Below, piece after piece: positions 9,200 through 18,029 of a DNA stretch of 64,000 bases. Below the pieces are notes generated by a model, which saw nothing but the letters and a program-made list of their open reading frames with translations, did no database searches and was not told the origin of the DNA. The translations under genes were made by a program, and so were the position numbers. The first letter of the stretch is position 1. Every line of letters begins with the position of its first letter. Source of the stretch: Flavobacterium sp. Root186 (lineage in GTDB: Bacteria > Bacteroidota > Bacteroidia > Flavobacteriales > Flavobacteriaceae); the NCBI RefSeq assembly GCF_001428525.1, contig NZ_LMHW01000010.1, positions 885,853 to 949,852 of the forward strand, read 5' to 3'.

Positions 9200-10261
9200 A
9201 TGAAAAAACTAATTTTATTTTTTGGTGTTTTTATTTTATTAATGTCTTTTAGAACGCTTAATATCAGCAGTAAAAAAGCTTATAATAGTGGTTTTATATC
9301 AGTAAAAATCGATACATTATTTCAGGATAAAATTAGCATACGAGCAATCTTAATTGATAAAGATAAGGTTTGGTATGGAGGAGATAACTCACGTTTTGGC
9401 TATTACGATTTAAGTAAGAAAGAAAAATTTGAAGAACATATTTATCGTGATACGTTAAAATTAGAATTTAGAAGTATTGCACAAAATTCAAAAAACATTT
9501 TTTTGTTAAGTGTTTCCAATCCTGCGTTGCTTTATTCGGTTTCTAAAAAAGATCATAAGGTTAAGTTAGTTTATAAAGAAGTTAATGCAAAGGTTTTTTA
9601 TGACAGTATGCAATTTTGGAATGATAAAGAAGGAATTGCAATTGGAGACCCTACAGAAGATACTTTCTCTGTAATTGTAACTCGTGATGGAGGAGAAACA
9701 TGGACAAAATTATTGTCTGATAAATTGCCTACAAACGCAACCGGTGAAGCAGCTTTTGCCGCAAGTAACACCAATATAGTGGTAAAAGGAGACGATACCT
9801 GGCTGGTTTCCGGTGGAAAAAAAGCACGTGTTTTTTATTCTCCCGATAAAGCAAAAACATGGAAAGTAGTTGAAACTCCAATTGTTCAGGGAAAAGCTAT
9901 GACGGGGATTTATACAGCCGATTTTTATGATGCAAAACATGGTTTTATAGCAGGTGGTGATTATGACCTTCCAAACAAAAAATCAGGTAATAAGGCTTTT
10001 ACCAAAGATGGTGGAAAAACATGGGAATTAATTGGTCAGGATATGGGTTTTGGATATGCTTCATGCATACAATATGTTCCGGGTGGAAATGGTAAAGAAA
10101 TTATTTGTGTGGGTTCTGAAGGAGTACAGTATTCTCAAAATGGAGGTGAAAACTGGACACAATTATCTACAGATACAAAGCTTTTTACAATTCGTTTCGT
10201 TAACAGAAATACTGCAATTGCTGCGGGATACAATAAAGTAGTTCGACTAAACTTTAAATAA
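9200..10261 (+). CDS. Exported BNR/Ycf48-like repeat protein
   Basis: 353 residues from the ATG at 9200, chosen because MKKLILFFGVFILLMSF makes a good signal peptide; an upstream in-frame start at 9167 would only add a non-secretory extension. The mature part is a beta-propeller with sialidase-type Asp-box repeats: RDGGETWTKL, KDGGKTWELIG and QNGGENWTQL. The fold is shared with photosystem-assembly factor Ycf48 and many bacterial 'oxidoreductase' or BNR proteins of unknown role. It stands alone and shares a bidirectional terminator with the convergent operon. Confidence 0.8.
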   Translation: MKKLILFFGVFILLMSFRTLNISSKKAYNSGFISVKIDTLFQDKISIRAILIDKDKVWYGGDNSRFGYYDLSKKEKFEEHIYRDTLKLEFRSIAQNSKNIFLLSVSNPALLYSVSKKDHKVKLVYKEVNAKVFYDSMQFWNDKEGIAIGDPTEDTFSVIVTRDGGETWTKLLSDKLPTNATGEAAFAASNTNIVVKGDDTWLVSGGKKARVFYSPDKAKTWKVVETPIVQGKAMTGIYTADFYDAKHGFIAGGDYDLPNKKSGNKAFTKDGGKTWELIGQDMGFGYASCIQYVPGGNGKEIICVGSEGVQYSQNGGENWTQLSTDTKLFTIRFVNRNTAIAAGYNKVVRLNFK

Positions 10262-10266
10262 AAAAT

Positions 10267-10310
10267 AAGAACCCTAAATAATAAAGTAAGTATTATTATA
10301 TAGGGTTCTT
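10267..10310. terminator. Bidirectional terminator between convergent genes
   Basis: Arms AAGAACCCTA / TAGGGTTCTT with an AT-rich loop, between the stops at 10261 (+) and 10335 (-). Confidence 0.65.
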
Positions 10311-10334
10311 ATCACTGTTGTTTCGTAAGGCAAT

Positions 10335-10790
10335 TTATTTTCCTGCTTTATCCCGATATTGTTTTAATAATTTTCGGTTAAAATCATCTTCAGATTTTTT
10401 AAGCTTTAATATCTTTTTTGCCGGTAATACCTTTTTTATGTTTGTCATAAACTTTTCACGTAAAAGATACAACTCTTTATCTGTACATTCAATTTGAGAT
10501 AACAATGTAGTAGCTTCTTTCTCTGAAATTGAATTTATGTTATCATCATCTAATTTTTTCAGATACGTTTTCATTTTATCATGGCGCAATTCAAATTGTT
10601 TGTCATCATACGCATTGTAAATTGGCCAAAATTTCTCCGCTTCTGTAGGTGTAAGCTCAAGTTCTGTAGTCAAAAACGAAACCTTAAAAGCTTTAATTTT
10701 TTCACGTTTTTCATCTGTTTTATCATTTTGAGCATAAAATGAAAAAGTAACTAAAAACAGAAGTAATGCTAATATATTTTTGATTTTCAT
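10335..10790 (-). CDS. Periplasmic Spy/CpxP-like sensor protein
   Basis: 151 residues: signal peptide (about 1-20, ends FYAQ) and then an all-helical, charged protein with the LTPTEAEKFWPIYNAYDDK motif, typical of the small Spy/CpxP-like (heavy-metal-sensor-like) proteins that Bacteroidota encode behind ECF sigma/anti-sigma pairs. It is the last gene of a three-gene operon (sigma 11256-11798, anti-sigma 10809-11222, this one) with 18- and 33-base gaps. Role inferred: envelope-stress chaperone or modulator of the anti-sigma factor. Confidence 0.75.
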   Translation of the reverse strand: MKIKNILALLLFLVTFSFYAQNDKTDEKREKIKAFKVSFLTTELELTPTEAEKFWPIYNAYDDKQFELRHDKMKTYLKKLDDDNINSISEKEATTLLSQIECTDKELYLLREKFMTNIKKVLPAKKILKLKKSEDDFNRKLLKQYRDKAGK

Positions 10791-10808
10791 ATTTGTATAA
10801 TTTTGTTT

Positions 10809-11222
10809 TTATTCAGAAATTAAATTTTCAATATTAGGATTTGTAGCCAAAATATCCTCTAAAGTCTCTTCCTCAAGGGCTACATTTTTATTTAATTTGT
10901 CAATATCTTTAGTATCTAACTCTTTAATTAAATCGTATTGATTTAAATTCGATTGATAAGTTAAATATGTTTCTAACGTTGCTTCGTCAAGTTCTTTTGA
11001 TGCTTTATAATAATGATTTGCAGTTGGGATTAAAAAGGCAATAAAAACCGCAGCCGCAGCAGCTATCGAAACAACTTTTTTGCGTTTATAAAGAGGAATT
11101 ACTTTTACTTCTCTTTCATTAATCTGTTCTAAAACTTTTGCCGAAAGAGTATCAAAATAATGATCCGGAGTTTTAAATCCTGATTTTACTTTCGGTTCGT
11201 TTTCTAATTTAAATTCTTTCAT
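10809..11222 (-). CDS. Membrane-anchored anti-sigma-like protein
   Basis: 137 residues with one membrane segment at about 49-66 (VVSIAAAAAVFIAFLIPTA). The short cytoplasmic N-terminal part contains FKTPDHYFDTL, common in Bacteroidota genes that follow an ECF sigma factor; the C-terminal half is periplasmic and acidic. Its position directly after the sigma gene supports an anti-sigma role, although no zinc-binding HxxxCxxC motif is present. Confidence 0.7.
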   Translation of the reverse strand: MKEFKLENEPKVKSGFKTPDHYFDTLSAKVLEQINEREVKVIPLYKRKKVVSIAAAAAVFIAFLIPTANHYYKASKELDEATLETYLTYQSNLNQYDLIKELDTKDIDKLNKNVALEEETLEDILATNPNIENLISE

Positions 11223-11255
11223 AATGTCTGTAAGATAAGATTTGCTATAAAAGGT

Positions 11256-11798
11256 TTAATTTGATGTAACATATAATTCAATTTTTTTCACCGCATGATG
11301 ATAAGATGCTTTTAATGCACCCACGGATGTACCAAGGATTTCTGCGATTTCTTCGTATTTTAATTCCTCGAAATATTTCATCTTAAAAACCAGCTGCTGC
11401 TTTTCGGGCAGTGTAACTATTGCTTTTTGAAGTTTGATCTGGATTTCATCTCCATCAAAATAAACATCTGATTTTAGATTGTCGATCGTTTTGTTTTGTA
11501 AATCTTCAGAAGTTATACCTTTTAATTTTGCTTTCTGATTTAAAAAAGTCAAAGCTTCGTTTGTCGCAATTCGATACATCCAGGAAAAGAGTTTACTTTC
11601 TCCCTTGAAGTTTTTTAAGTATTGAAATACCTTTACAAAAGTATTTTGCAAAACATCGTCTGCATCATCATGATTCAAAACAATATTTCGAATATGACAA
11701 TACAATGGTTTTTGATAATCAGATATGAGTTTTTGAAACGCTGTGTTCTGCGTTTTAGGATCTAATAATTGTTGTATAAATTCCTTCTCGTCGATCAA
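11256..11798 (-). CDS. ECF-family RNA polymerase sigma factor
   Basis: 180 residues. Sigma region 2 spans about 20-90 (DDADDVLQNTFVKVFQYLKNFKGESKLFSWMYRIATNEALTF in segments) and region 4 about 125-175 (LPEKQQLVFKMKYFEELKYEEIAEILGTSVGALKASYHHAVKKI in segments). It directs polymerase to an unknown regulon. First gene of an operon with the anti-sigma-like and Spy-like genes; such loci are usually autoregulated in response to envelope stress. Confidence 0.92.
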   Translation of the reverse strand: MIDEKEFIQQLLDPKTQNTAFQKLISDYQKPLYCHIRNIVLNHDDADDVLQNTFVKVFQYLKNFKGESKLFSWMYRIATNEALTFLNQKAKLKGITSEDLQNKTIDNLKSDVYFDGDEIQIKLQKAIVTLPEKQQLVFKMKYFEELKYEEIAEILGTSVGALKASYHHAVKKIELYVTSN

Positions 11799-11874
11799 AC
11801 TTCTTGATTTATCAATCCTTATATTAACTTAGAATGAATTTTAAACAAAAGGTTTAATCCACCTTAAAAAAAAA

Positions 11875-13134
11875 TTAAAATTCAGAGTCTTCTTCTGTTT
11901 TAGCAGGAGTTGTTGTCGCTGGTGTCGCAGGTTTTTGTGTAGCTGGTTTTTGCACTGCAGGTTTTTGAGTTGCTGGTTTTTGAGTTGCTGGTTTTTGAGT
12001 TGCTGGTTTTGGTGCAGTTGCCGCCGGAGTTGTTGTTCCGGATGCGTCGGTTTCTGTTTCAGCTTGATAAGAAGCTGGCGATGTAACAGGTGTTATTGCA
12101 GAAGCAGGAACAACTTTTGGTTTAATTGGGAAATAAATTTCTGTAACTAATTTAGACGGGCTTTTTACATCTAATTTGCTTACAGATAGGATTTCAAGAT
12201 GTGACCATCCTAATTCAGGTATAATTTTCTGATTGTTGATATAAGCTGTTGTTTTTGCAATAGCTTCACTTGTATGCGTATAATCTCCTTTTAAAGTTGT
12301 TTTAACAGCATCAAAACCATTTAATTTTCCTGATAAAATATCACTTCCCGCGCTAATCGAAATTTCTTTATTAATAGGTAAACAAATTGAAATTTTAGCC
12401 AATCCTTTTGCAGTATCATAAGTGTGATAAATAATAAAAGGTTTTCCGTTTGCACTTAAATCATTGGTTTCGCTAAAATGAATCAATTTCGGAATTACAA
12501 TTCTGGCATTTTTATTAATCTTAGAAATCTCGCTTGTAAATGTCTGCTTGATATATGGAGTCTCGGTTTTTTTAACCACTCCGTCTACTTGAACTGCGTA
12601 AGTTTTTGTTTCGTAATCAAGGTTTTTGTCAATGTTTGCAAGGCTTTTTTCGTAAATAGTACCAATAACTTTATCTGAACCTCCATTTAATGCAGCATAT
12701 ATTTTAAACAAAAAGCTCATTGTTCCTTTTGCTTTCCAGGTCACTTTTGTTTTTCCTGCAAGAGTATCTTTAAAAGTCCAGGCTACATCAGCTTCTGTGC
12801 CGTCGTATTTCATTTTTTGTTCAATACTTTCTCCGTCTTTTGTTTTTAGGGTAATGGCATTTCCGGCTCCTTCTTCGCCAGACCAATAAAATGAACCTCC
12901 GTTGCCAGTGGTTTTATTTGGGAAAGTAAACTTTAAAGACGGATCTTCAACTGCCCAGGATTCGAAATCTTCGTAATTTCTAAAGTCATTTACATAATTA
13001 TATACAGTTGCCTTTGGCGAATTGATTACTTTGCTTCTTTCAACAGAAAAAATCCCTTTTTGGGTAGCAACAAAAACGGTAAGAGCAACTAAACTTAATA
13101 AAAGTAAAAGAAATAAATATTTTAGAATCTTCAT
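11875..13134 (-). CDS. SRPBCC/GyrI-like protein with Pro-Ala-Thr-rich repeat tail
   Basis: 419 residues. An N-terminal membrane anchor (about 5-24) is followed by an SRPBCC (polyketide-cyclase-like, START-fold) domain at about 30-165 and a GyrI-like effector-binding-type domain at about 185-345. The last 60 residues are a low-complexity tail with tandem QKPATQKPATQKPA units encoded by 15-base DNA repeats around 11935-12005. The SRPBCC plus GyrI-like pairing is common in Bacteroidota, where it presumably binds a hydrophobic ligand. The ligand is unknown. The repeat tract probably varies in length by slippage. Confidence 0.75.
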   Translation of the reverse strand: MKILKYLFLLLLLSLVALTVFVATQKGIFSVERSKVINSPKATVYNYVNDFRNYEDFESWAVEDPSLKFTFPNKTTGNGGSFYWSGEEGAGNAITLKTKDGESIEQKMKYDGTEADVAWTFKDTLAGKTKVTWKAKGTMSFLFKIYAALNGGSDKVIGTIYEKSLANIDKNLDYETKTYAVQVDGVVKKTETPYIKQTFTSEISKINKNARIVIPKLIHFSETNDLSANGKPFIIYHTYDTAKGLAKISICLPINKEISISAGSDILSGKLNGFDAVKTTLKGDYTHTSEAIAKTTAYINNQKIIPELGWSHLEILSVSKLDVKSPSKLVTEIYFPIKPKVVPASAITPVTSPASYQAETETDASGTTTPAATAPKPATQKPATQKPATQKPAVQKPATQKPATPATTTPAKTEEDSEF

Positions 13135-13206
13135 TGGTGCAGGTTTTTCGTAAAGTTATAAATTTTCTTGGGAGTCTAAACTAATAACTAAAAATAATAG
13201 ATTGTA

Positions 13207-13395
13207 TTATCTCTTTAAAAAGATTTTGATGACAAATAAAAGAGCAATAAAAAGAAGAAATACAAGTAATACTTTATAATTCCCTTTGTAAAAAACTTTG
13301 TGAAGTGCAAGATCTTTGCGGTAAGCGAAAATCATTACGATTACAAATGCAATAAAAAAACAGAGCCCGAATATTAATTGTCCTTGACTAAACAT
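13207..13395 (-). CDS. Small two-TM membrane protein
   Basis: 62 residues with two clear membrane helices (about 6-25 and 42-59) joined by a short basic loop (YRKDLALHKVFYKGNYK). A TAAATTTG element at 13415-13422 on the minus strand sits 20 bases before the start, which supports a real gene. No named family recognised. Confidence 0.6.
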   Translation of the reverse strand: MFSQGQLIFGLCFFIAFVIVMIFAYRKDLALHKVFYKGNYKVLLVFLLFIALLFVIKIFLKR

Positions 13396-13414
13396 ACTTA
13401 AAAATTATTTTTGA

Positions 13415-13422
13415 CAAATTTA
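13415..13422 (-). promoter_or_regulatory. -7 element (TAAATTTG) of the small membrane protein gene
   Basis: Exact TAnnTTTG match on the minus strand, 20 bases before the start at 13395. Confidence 0.45.
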
Positions 13423-13477
13423 GAGAATTGTATACGATTTGTTGCTAATTTGCCGTCTCATTTAATAGAATAAAAAC

Positions 13478-13858
13478 ATGAAAAAACAACTTGATGCGGT
13501 AACTGAATTTCATACTGCTTTTAAAATAGGTCACAGCCAGACTCCAATTGCTGATTTGGGAGAAACTAAAAAACTGCTTCGTTATAATTTAATGAAAGAA
13601 GAAAACGAAGAATATCTTGAGGCAGTACAGAATAATGACTTAGTCGAAATTGCTGACGCTCTTGGTGATATGATGTACATTTTATGCGGAACAATTATAG
13701 AACATGGTTTACAAGATAAAATTGAAGCGGTTTTTGATGAAATCCAACGCAGTAATATGAGTAAACTTGGAGAAGATGGAAAACCAATTTACCGTGAAGA
13801 CGGGAAAGTAATGAAGGGACCAAATTACTTTAAACCTGATTTTTCGAAGTTGTTATAA
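13478..13858 (+). CDS. MazG-like nucleotide pyrophosphohydrolase
   Basis: 126 residues. The all-alpha NTP-pyrophosphohydrolase (HisE/MazG-like) metal-binding pattern is present: EENEEYLEA (ExxE) and then EIADALGDMMYILCG (ExxD type). The C-terminus (GEDGKPIYREDGKVMKGPNYFKPDF) is typical of the phosphoribosyl-ATP-pyrophosphohydrolase-like branch that is not part of the his operon. Probably a house-cleaning enzyme hydrolysing non-canonical or modified NTPs; substrate not determinable. Confidence 0.82.
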   Translation: MKKQLDAVTEFHTAFKIGHSQTPIADLGETKKLLRYNLMKEENEEYLEAVQNNDLVEIADALGDMMYILCGTIIEHGLQDKIEAVFDEIQRSNMSKLGEDGKPIYREDGKVMKGPNYFKPDFSKLL

Positions 13859-13864
13859 AATAGA

Positions 13865-13895
13865 AAACCCGATAAATTTTAAATTTATCGGGTTT
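13865..13895. terminator. Bidirectional terminator
   Basis: Perfect 15-bp arms (AAACCCGATAAATTT and its complement) around a single base, between convergent stops at 13858 and 13920. Confidence 0.8.
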
Positions 13896-13919
13896 GTTTT
13901 TATTATTCTGACTTTTGGA

Positions 13920-14990
13920 TTATTGAACTTTAACTGTCCATCCATAAGTATCTTCAGAAAGTTTATTTTGAAGACTTGTTAGTTTTTCTTTTAAGAAAGA
14001 AGCGTATGAATTCTCGATTGGAGCTAATTCAAAATATTCATCTTTATAAGAGAATCCTTTGATTACGCTGATAACCGCAGCAGTTCCAGCTCCGAAGATT
14101 TCTTTTAATGATCCGTTTTTAGCAGCTTCGACTAATTCTGAAACAATTACGGGGCGAACTTCAACATTCAATCCTTCTTTTTCAGCCATCGTAATTAAAC
14201 TTTTTCTGGTAATACCATCTAAAATTCTTTCGCTTGTTGGAGCTGTTAATAAAGTATCATTGATTCTGAAGAAAACGTTCATTGTTCCTGCTTCTTCCAG
14301 TTTTGTATGCGTTGCATCATCTGTCCAGATAACTTGTTGGAAACCTTCTTTGTTTGCCAAGTTAGTTGGGTAAAACTGCGCAGCATAGTTTCCGGCAGCT
14401 TTTGCAGCGCCAATTCCACCATTTGCAGCTCTGCTGTAATGTTCAGCAATAATTACTTTTACTTCACCTCCATAATACGATTTTGCAGGAGAAAGTAAAA
14501 TCATGAATTTATATTCGTCAGACGGATTTGCAATAACCCCGGGACCAGTAGCAATCATAAAAGGACGGATATACATACTTGCTCCGTTTCCTCTTTGAAT
14601 CCATTCCTGATCAATTTTTAATAACTCATTTAAACCTTCCAAAAATATATCTTCCGGTACTTCAGGCATAGCCATACGTACAGCAGAATTGTTGAAACGT
14701 TTGTAGTTTTCATCAGGTCTAAACAACCAAACATCATTATTTTCATCTTTATAAGCTTTCATTCCTTCAAAAATCGCTTGTCCATAATGAAAGACTTTTG
14801 AAGAAGGATCCATTAAAATCGGTGCATAAGGCTTAATGACCGGAGTCTGCCACTGTCCGTTTTTGTAATCACATTCAAATAAATGGTCTGTAAATACAGC
14901 ACCAAAGCTTAAGTTTTCAAAGTCTACAGAACTTATCTTAGACGAAGTAGCTTTTCTGATTTCAATTTTGCTTGTTTGAGTTGTACTCAT
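13920..14990 (-). CDS. ilvE: Branched-chain amino-acid aminotransferase
   Basis: 356 residues, class IV PLP aminotransferase of the longer BCAT type. Visible: FHYGQAIFEGMKAYK, the YIRPF segment, GAAKAAGNYAAQ with the expected PLP lysine, and EEAGTMNVFF plus GITRKSL near the cofactor phosphate. It interconverts Leu/Ile/Val and their keto acids. Monocistronic here; a TAATTTTG element (15078-15085) lies upstream. Confidence 0.93.
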   Translation of the reverse strand: MSTTQTSKIEIRKATSSKISSVDFENLSFGAVFTDHLFECDYKNGQWQTPVIKPYAPILMDPSSKVFHYGQAIFEGMKAYKDENNDVWLFRPDENYKRFNNSAVRMAMPEVPEDIFLEGLNELLKIDQEWIQRGNGASMYIRPFMIATGPGVIANPSDEYKFMILLSPAKSYYGGEVKVIIAEHYSRAANGGIGAAKAAGNYAAQFYPTNLANKEGFQQVIWTDDATHTKLEEAGTMNVFFRINDTLLTAPTSERILDGITRKSLITMAEKEGLNVEVRPVIVSELVEAAKNGSLKEIFGAGTAAVISVIKGFSYKDEYFELAPIENSYASFLKEKLTSLQNKLSEDTYGWTVKVQ

Positions 14991-15077
14991 AATTATGTAA
15001 AGTTTTTATCTAATTGGTATTCTTATCAGATGAAAATATAACGTAATGATCTGATGAAGAATAGGTTTTCTTAAATG

Positions 15078-15085
15078 CAAAATTA
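15078..15085 (-). promoter_or_regulatory. -7 element (TAATTTTG) of ilvE
   Basis: Minus-strand exact match to TAnnTTTG, about 90 bases upstream of the ilvE start. Confidence 0.4.
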
Positions 15086-15235
15086 CGGAAAAATATATAA
15101 TTTGCTTGGTAAAACTGCATTAATTCCTATGTTTAACTGAGATTTATTTATCTTATAATAAACCTAAAATTTTTGCAGAGTTTTATAAGGAATTTATGAA
15201 AAAACTATCATTTTTTAAGGCTTTACGCATTTGTT

Positions 15236-15970
15236 TTGAGTAAATTTGACTTAGAAAATGGGTTACAAATCGATAATTATCCATTGCAAAATTCGAAAAT
15301 TGTGAAAAGAGAAATAATTAAAACGCTAGATGGTTCAACCACAATTCATTTAGAAGAATGGAACGAAAGTTACCATTCAAAACACGGGGCAATACAAGAA
15401 GCAAAACACGTATTTATAAAAAATGGTTTGTCCTTATTTGATAATAATCCGGTTTCTATTCTTGAAATTGGTTTTGGAACCGGTTTGAATGCTTTTATAA
15501 CTTTTTTAGAATCAGAACATAAGCAGCAGCAAATTGATTATGTTGGAGTAGAAGCCTATCCTGTAAATGCAGAAGAAATTTTAGGAATGAATTATGTTGC
15601 TGAACTTGAGGCATTGAAATTTGAGAACATTTTCAAGAAAATGCATAAAACGGAATGGAATGAGAAAAACGAAATTAGCAGCCAATTCTCGTTAACCAAA
15701 AGGAAACAATTTTTTGATGAAATAAACGATTTTGAGATTTTTGATTTGATTTACTTTGATGCCTTCGGATATCGCGTGCAGCCGGAGCTTTGGAGTACTG
15801 AAATTTTTCAGAAAATGTATAATAGTTTAAAACCTAATGGAGTCCTTGTTACTTATGCAGCCCGCGGAGTTGTTAAAAGAAGCATGATTTCTGTTGGATT
15901 TACAGTCGAAAAATTGGCAGGCCCGCCGGGAAAACGAGAAATGTTTAGAGCCTTTAAAAGGTATAATTGA
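15236..15970 (+). CDS. mnmD: MnmD-like tRNA (mnm5U34) methyltransferase
   Basis: 244 residues from a TTG at 15236. Homology-like sequence begins at KREIIKTLDGSTTIHLEEWN, so a GTG start at 15302 (222 residues) is an equally good choice; no ATG is available near either. The Rossmann methyltransferase domain shows ILEIGFGTGLNAFIT (SAM loop, about 79) and FDLIYFDAFGYRVQPELWS (about 176), as in the methyltransferase half of MnmC. It would complete 5-methylaminomethyl-2-thiouridine in the tRNA wobble position. A 15-codon ORF beginning with ATG at 15196 ends within the TTG-start region. Confidence 0.85.
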   Translation: MSKFDLENGLQIDNYPLQNSKIVKREIIKTLDGSTTIHLEEWNESYHSKHGAIQEAKHVFIKNGLSLFDNNPVSILEIGFGTGLNAFITFLESEHKQQQIDYVGVEAYPVNAEEILGMNYVAELEALKFENIFKKMHKTEWNEKNEISSQFSLTKRKQFFDEINDFEIFDLIYFDAFGYRVQPELWSTEIFQKMYNSLKPNGVLVTYAARGVVKRSMISVGFTVEKLAGPPGKREMFRAFKRYN

Positions 15971-16132
15971 GTTGTTTAGAATGGTTCTATATTGATTTAT
16001 GTGCACTAAGAAAACGTATTCGTTGATAAAGTTTTTAAAAAAATAAGTTAAAAAGAAACTTTATATGTGATTAATGTTTACATTTGGTGCGAGTTTAAAA
16101 ATATAGATAACCCCCAAAAATCTTATTTTATT

Positions 16133-16330
16133 ATGTCAAAAATGATGTTTGATTACACGAAATCAATACTTGAGAGAGTAAGTTTCGACCCGGTACTTTT
16201 CTGCAGAGAGTTAGAAAAAGCTATCAAAACACTGTTACCTTATGAAATGGAACAATTGCAAGAATGGTTATTAAATTTCATTATTGAAAAACCAGAATTA
16301 AAACAAAGTCTACTACTGATTAAAGTATAA
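16133..16330 (+). CDS. Small conserved-looking hypothetical protein
   Basis: 65 residues from the ATG at 16133 (MSKMMFDYTKSILERVSFD...); the upstream in-frame start adds residues that look like untranslated leader. The protein is helical and soluble, with alternating charged and hydrophobic residues and no known motif. It is followed by a strong terminator shared with oxyR. I recognise the type as a recurrent small flavobacterial protein but know no function. Confidence 0.65.
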   Translation: MSKMMFDYTKSILERVSFDPVLFCRELEKAIKTLLPYEMEQLQEWLLNFIIEKPELKQSLLLIKV

Positions 16331-16358
16331 AAAAAAGGAGCCAAATTGGCTCCTTTTT
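16331..16358. terminator. Bidirectional terminator
   Basis: Hairpin GGAGCCAA/TTGGCTCC flanked by A and T tracts on both sides, between the convergent small ORF and oxyR. Confidence 0.8.
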
Positions 16359-16364
16359 TTATGT

Positions 16365-17306
16365 TTACTTTTTTTGCAGCGGACTAATGATTTGAACATT
16401 CTGAAAAACAATTGCTCCTTTTACAACTCCGGCAATAGTTGATCGAAGTGCGTCAATGATTTGCATTTTTAATTCGCTCTTTGGGTAAATCAAACTTACC
16501 TCTCGGGCAGGTTTTGGTTCCTTAAAGTTTCGTAGTTTCAGTTTGTCGGAATCTTTTAAGTCTAAGGTGTGCAAGTACGGAAGTAACGTTGTACCCAAAC
16601 CTTCGTCGGCTAATTTTATCAGTGTTTCAAAACTTCCGCTTTGAATCTGAAAATTATTTTGCTCGACATCAGTGCCGTTTTTGCATAAATTTAAAATCCC
16701 GTCTCTAAAACAATGTCCATCTTGTAAAAGCAGAATTTCATTAATATTCAAATCTGCAACTTCAATTTCTTCCTTTTGAAAACTGCTGTGATGTTCCGGA
16801 ATGTAAGCTACAAATGGCTCAAAGTATAATACAATTTCTTTTATTTTTTCATCTTCAAGCGGAGTTGCCGCAATTGCAGCATCAAGATGACCATTTTTTA
16901 GTTTTACAATAATTTCATCTGTATTAAGCTCTTCAATTAAAAGCTTCACCTTTGGATATTTCTTAATGAAGTTATTTAAAAACATAGGTAAAAGTGTTGG
17001 CATAATCGTTGGAATAATTCCTAAACGAAATTCGCCGCCAATAAAACCTTTTTGCTGTTCGACAATATCTTTAATACGATCTGCTTCGTTTACAATGTTT
17101 TTTGCCTGGTTTACAATCTTTTGCCCAATATCTGTAAGCTGGATAGGTTTTTTGCTTCTGTCGAAAATTAAAATATTAAGTTCTTCTTCAATTTTTTGAA
17201 TCTGCATACTTAATGTGGGTTGTGTTACGAAACATTTTTCGGCCGCAAGTGTAAAGTTTTTATGCTCTGCAACTGCTAACACATATTGTAATTGAGTTAT
17301 CGTCAT
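16365..17306 (-). CDS. oxyR: OxyR-type LysR regulator
   Basis: 313 residues. An N-terminal LysR winged helix (1-60: LQYVLAVAEHKNFTLAAEKCFVTQPTLS in parts) precedes an effector domain. The peroxide-sensing pair is present as GHCFRDGILNLC, two cysteines nine residues apart exactly as Cys199/Cys208 of E. coli OxyR, so it should sense H2O2 by disulfide formation. It is divergent from dps, a classical OxyR target, which supports the assignment. Confidence 0.92.
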   Translation of the reverse strand: MTITQLQYVLAVAEHKNFTLAAEKCFVTQPTLSMQIQKIEEELNILIFDRSKKPIQLTDIGQKIVNQAKNIVNEADRIKDIVEQQKGFIGGEFRLGIIPTIMPTLLPMFLNNFIKKYPKVKLLIEELNTDEIIVKLKNGHLDAAIAATPLEDEKIKEIVLYFEPFVAYIPEHHSSFQKEEIEVADLNINEILLLQDGHCFRDGILNLCKNGTDVEQNNFQIQSGSFETLIKLADEGLGTTLLPYLHTLDLKDSDKLKLRNFKEPKPAREVSLIYPKSELKMQIIDALRSTIAGVVKGAIVFQNVQIISPLQKK

Positions 17307-17378
17307 TTTGATAGTAATTTTTGATACAAAAATAAGTAAATATAATTTTTTTTTATAATTTTTTTAATGAAGATAATT

Positions 17379-17386
17379 TAAATTTG
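17379..17386 (+). promoter_or_regulatory. -7 element (TAAATTTG) of dps
   Basis: Exact TAnnTTTG match in the oxyR-dps divergent spacer, 22-31 bases before the two possible dps starts. An OxyR site is expected in this spacer but I could not pick out its half-sites. Confidence 0.55.
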
Positions 17387-17407
17387 TAGTAAACTTAGTT
17401 ATAAAAA

Positions 17408-17896
17408 ATGAAGATTATGAAAACAAATATTTTAGGATTACCTGTAAAAGAGTCAGAATTGTTAGTGAAAGAATTGAATGTTTTATTATCAAATTTTCAG
17501 GTATACTATCAAAATTTAAGAGGAATTCATTGGAATATTCGTGGAAAACGTTTCTTCGATCTGCATGTAAAATTTGAAGAATTATATACAGATTCACAAT
17601 TAAAAATAGATATGATTGCAGAAAGAGTTTTGACAATTGGCGGAACTCCATTGCATACTTTTGAAGATTATATCAAAAACAATAAATTGACAATTGGAAA
17701 AAATATCTCAAACGATGAAAAAGCAGTTCAGTTAATTGTAAATTCATTATCTGATTTATTAAAAATTGAAAGAGAGATCCTGAATAAATCTGGCGAAATT
17801 AACGATGAAGGTACAAATTCGATGATGAGTGACTTTATAGCAGAGCAGGAAAAAACAATTTGGATGATGAATGCATGGCTGGACGAATCGTTATAA
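17408..17896 (+). CDS. dps: Dps-family ferritin-like DNA-protection protein
   Basis: 162 residues (a second ATG at 17417 would give 159). Ferroxidase residues of the Dps intersubunit site are in place: HWNIRGKRFFDLHVKFEELYTD (His, Asp and Glu spaced as in Dps). It oxidises Fe2+ with H2O2, stores iron and shields DNA. Promoter TAAATTTG just upstream; divergent oxyR suggests peroxide induction. Confidence 0.92.
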   Translation: MKIMKTNILGLPVKESELLVKELNVLLSNFQVYYQNLRGIHWNIRGKRFFDLHVKFEELYTDSQLKIDMIAERVLTIGGTPLHTFEDYIKNNKLTIGKNISNDEKAVQLIVNSLSDLLKIEREILNKSGEINDEGTNSMMSDFIAEQEKTIWMMNAWLDESL

Positions 17897-17917
17897 TTTG
17901 TTGTTTATTAATGTATT

Positions 17918-17954
17918 AAAAAGCAGATTGGTCGATTTTGATCCTTCTGCTTTT
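17918..17954 (+). terminator. Intrinsic terminator after dps
   Basis: Arms AAAAGCAGA / TCTGCTTTT followed by a T-rich run. Confidence 0.6.
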
Positions 17955-18016
17955 ATCTTTTTGTTAAAATTGTATAAAATTTTCAGCCAGTAGCTTTGAT
18001 TTTATTTGTTTAACGC

Positions 18017-18024
18017 TATTTTTG
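18017..18024 (+). promoter_or_regulatory. Promoter (TTTG-N18-TATTTTTG) directly at a start codon
   Basis: TATTTTTG at 18017-18024 with a TTTG 18 bases upstream matches both Bacteroidota promoter boxes. It ends only 5 bases before the ATG at 18030, so the transcript would be leaderless or nearly so. Confidence 0.5.
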
Positions 18025-18029
18025 CCACA

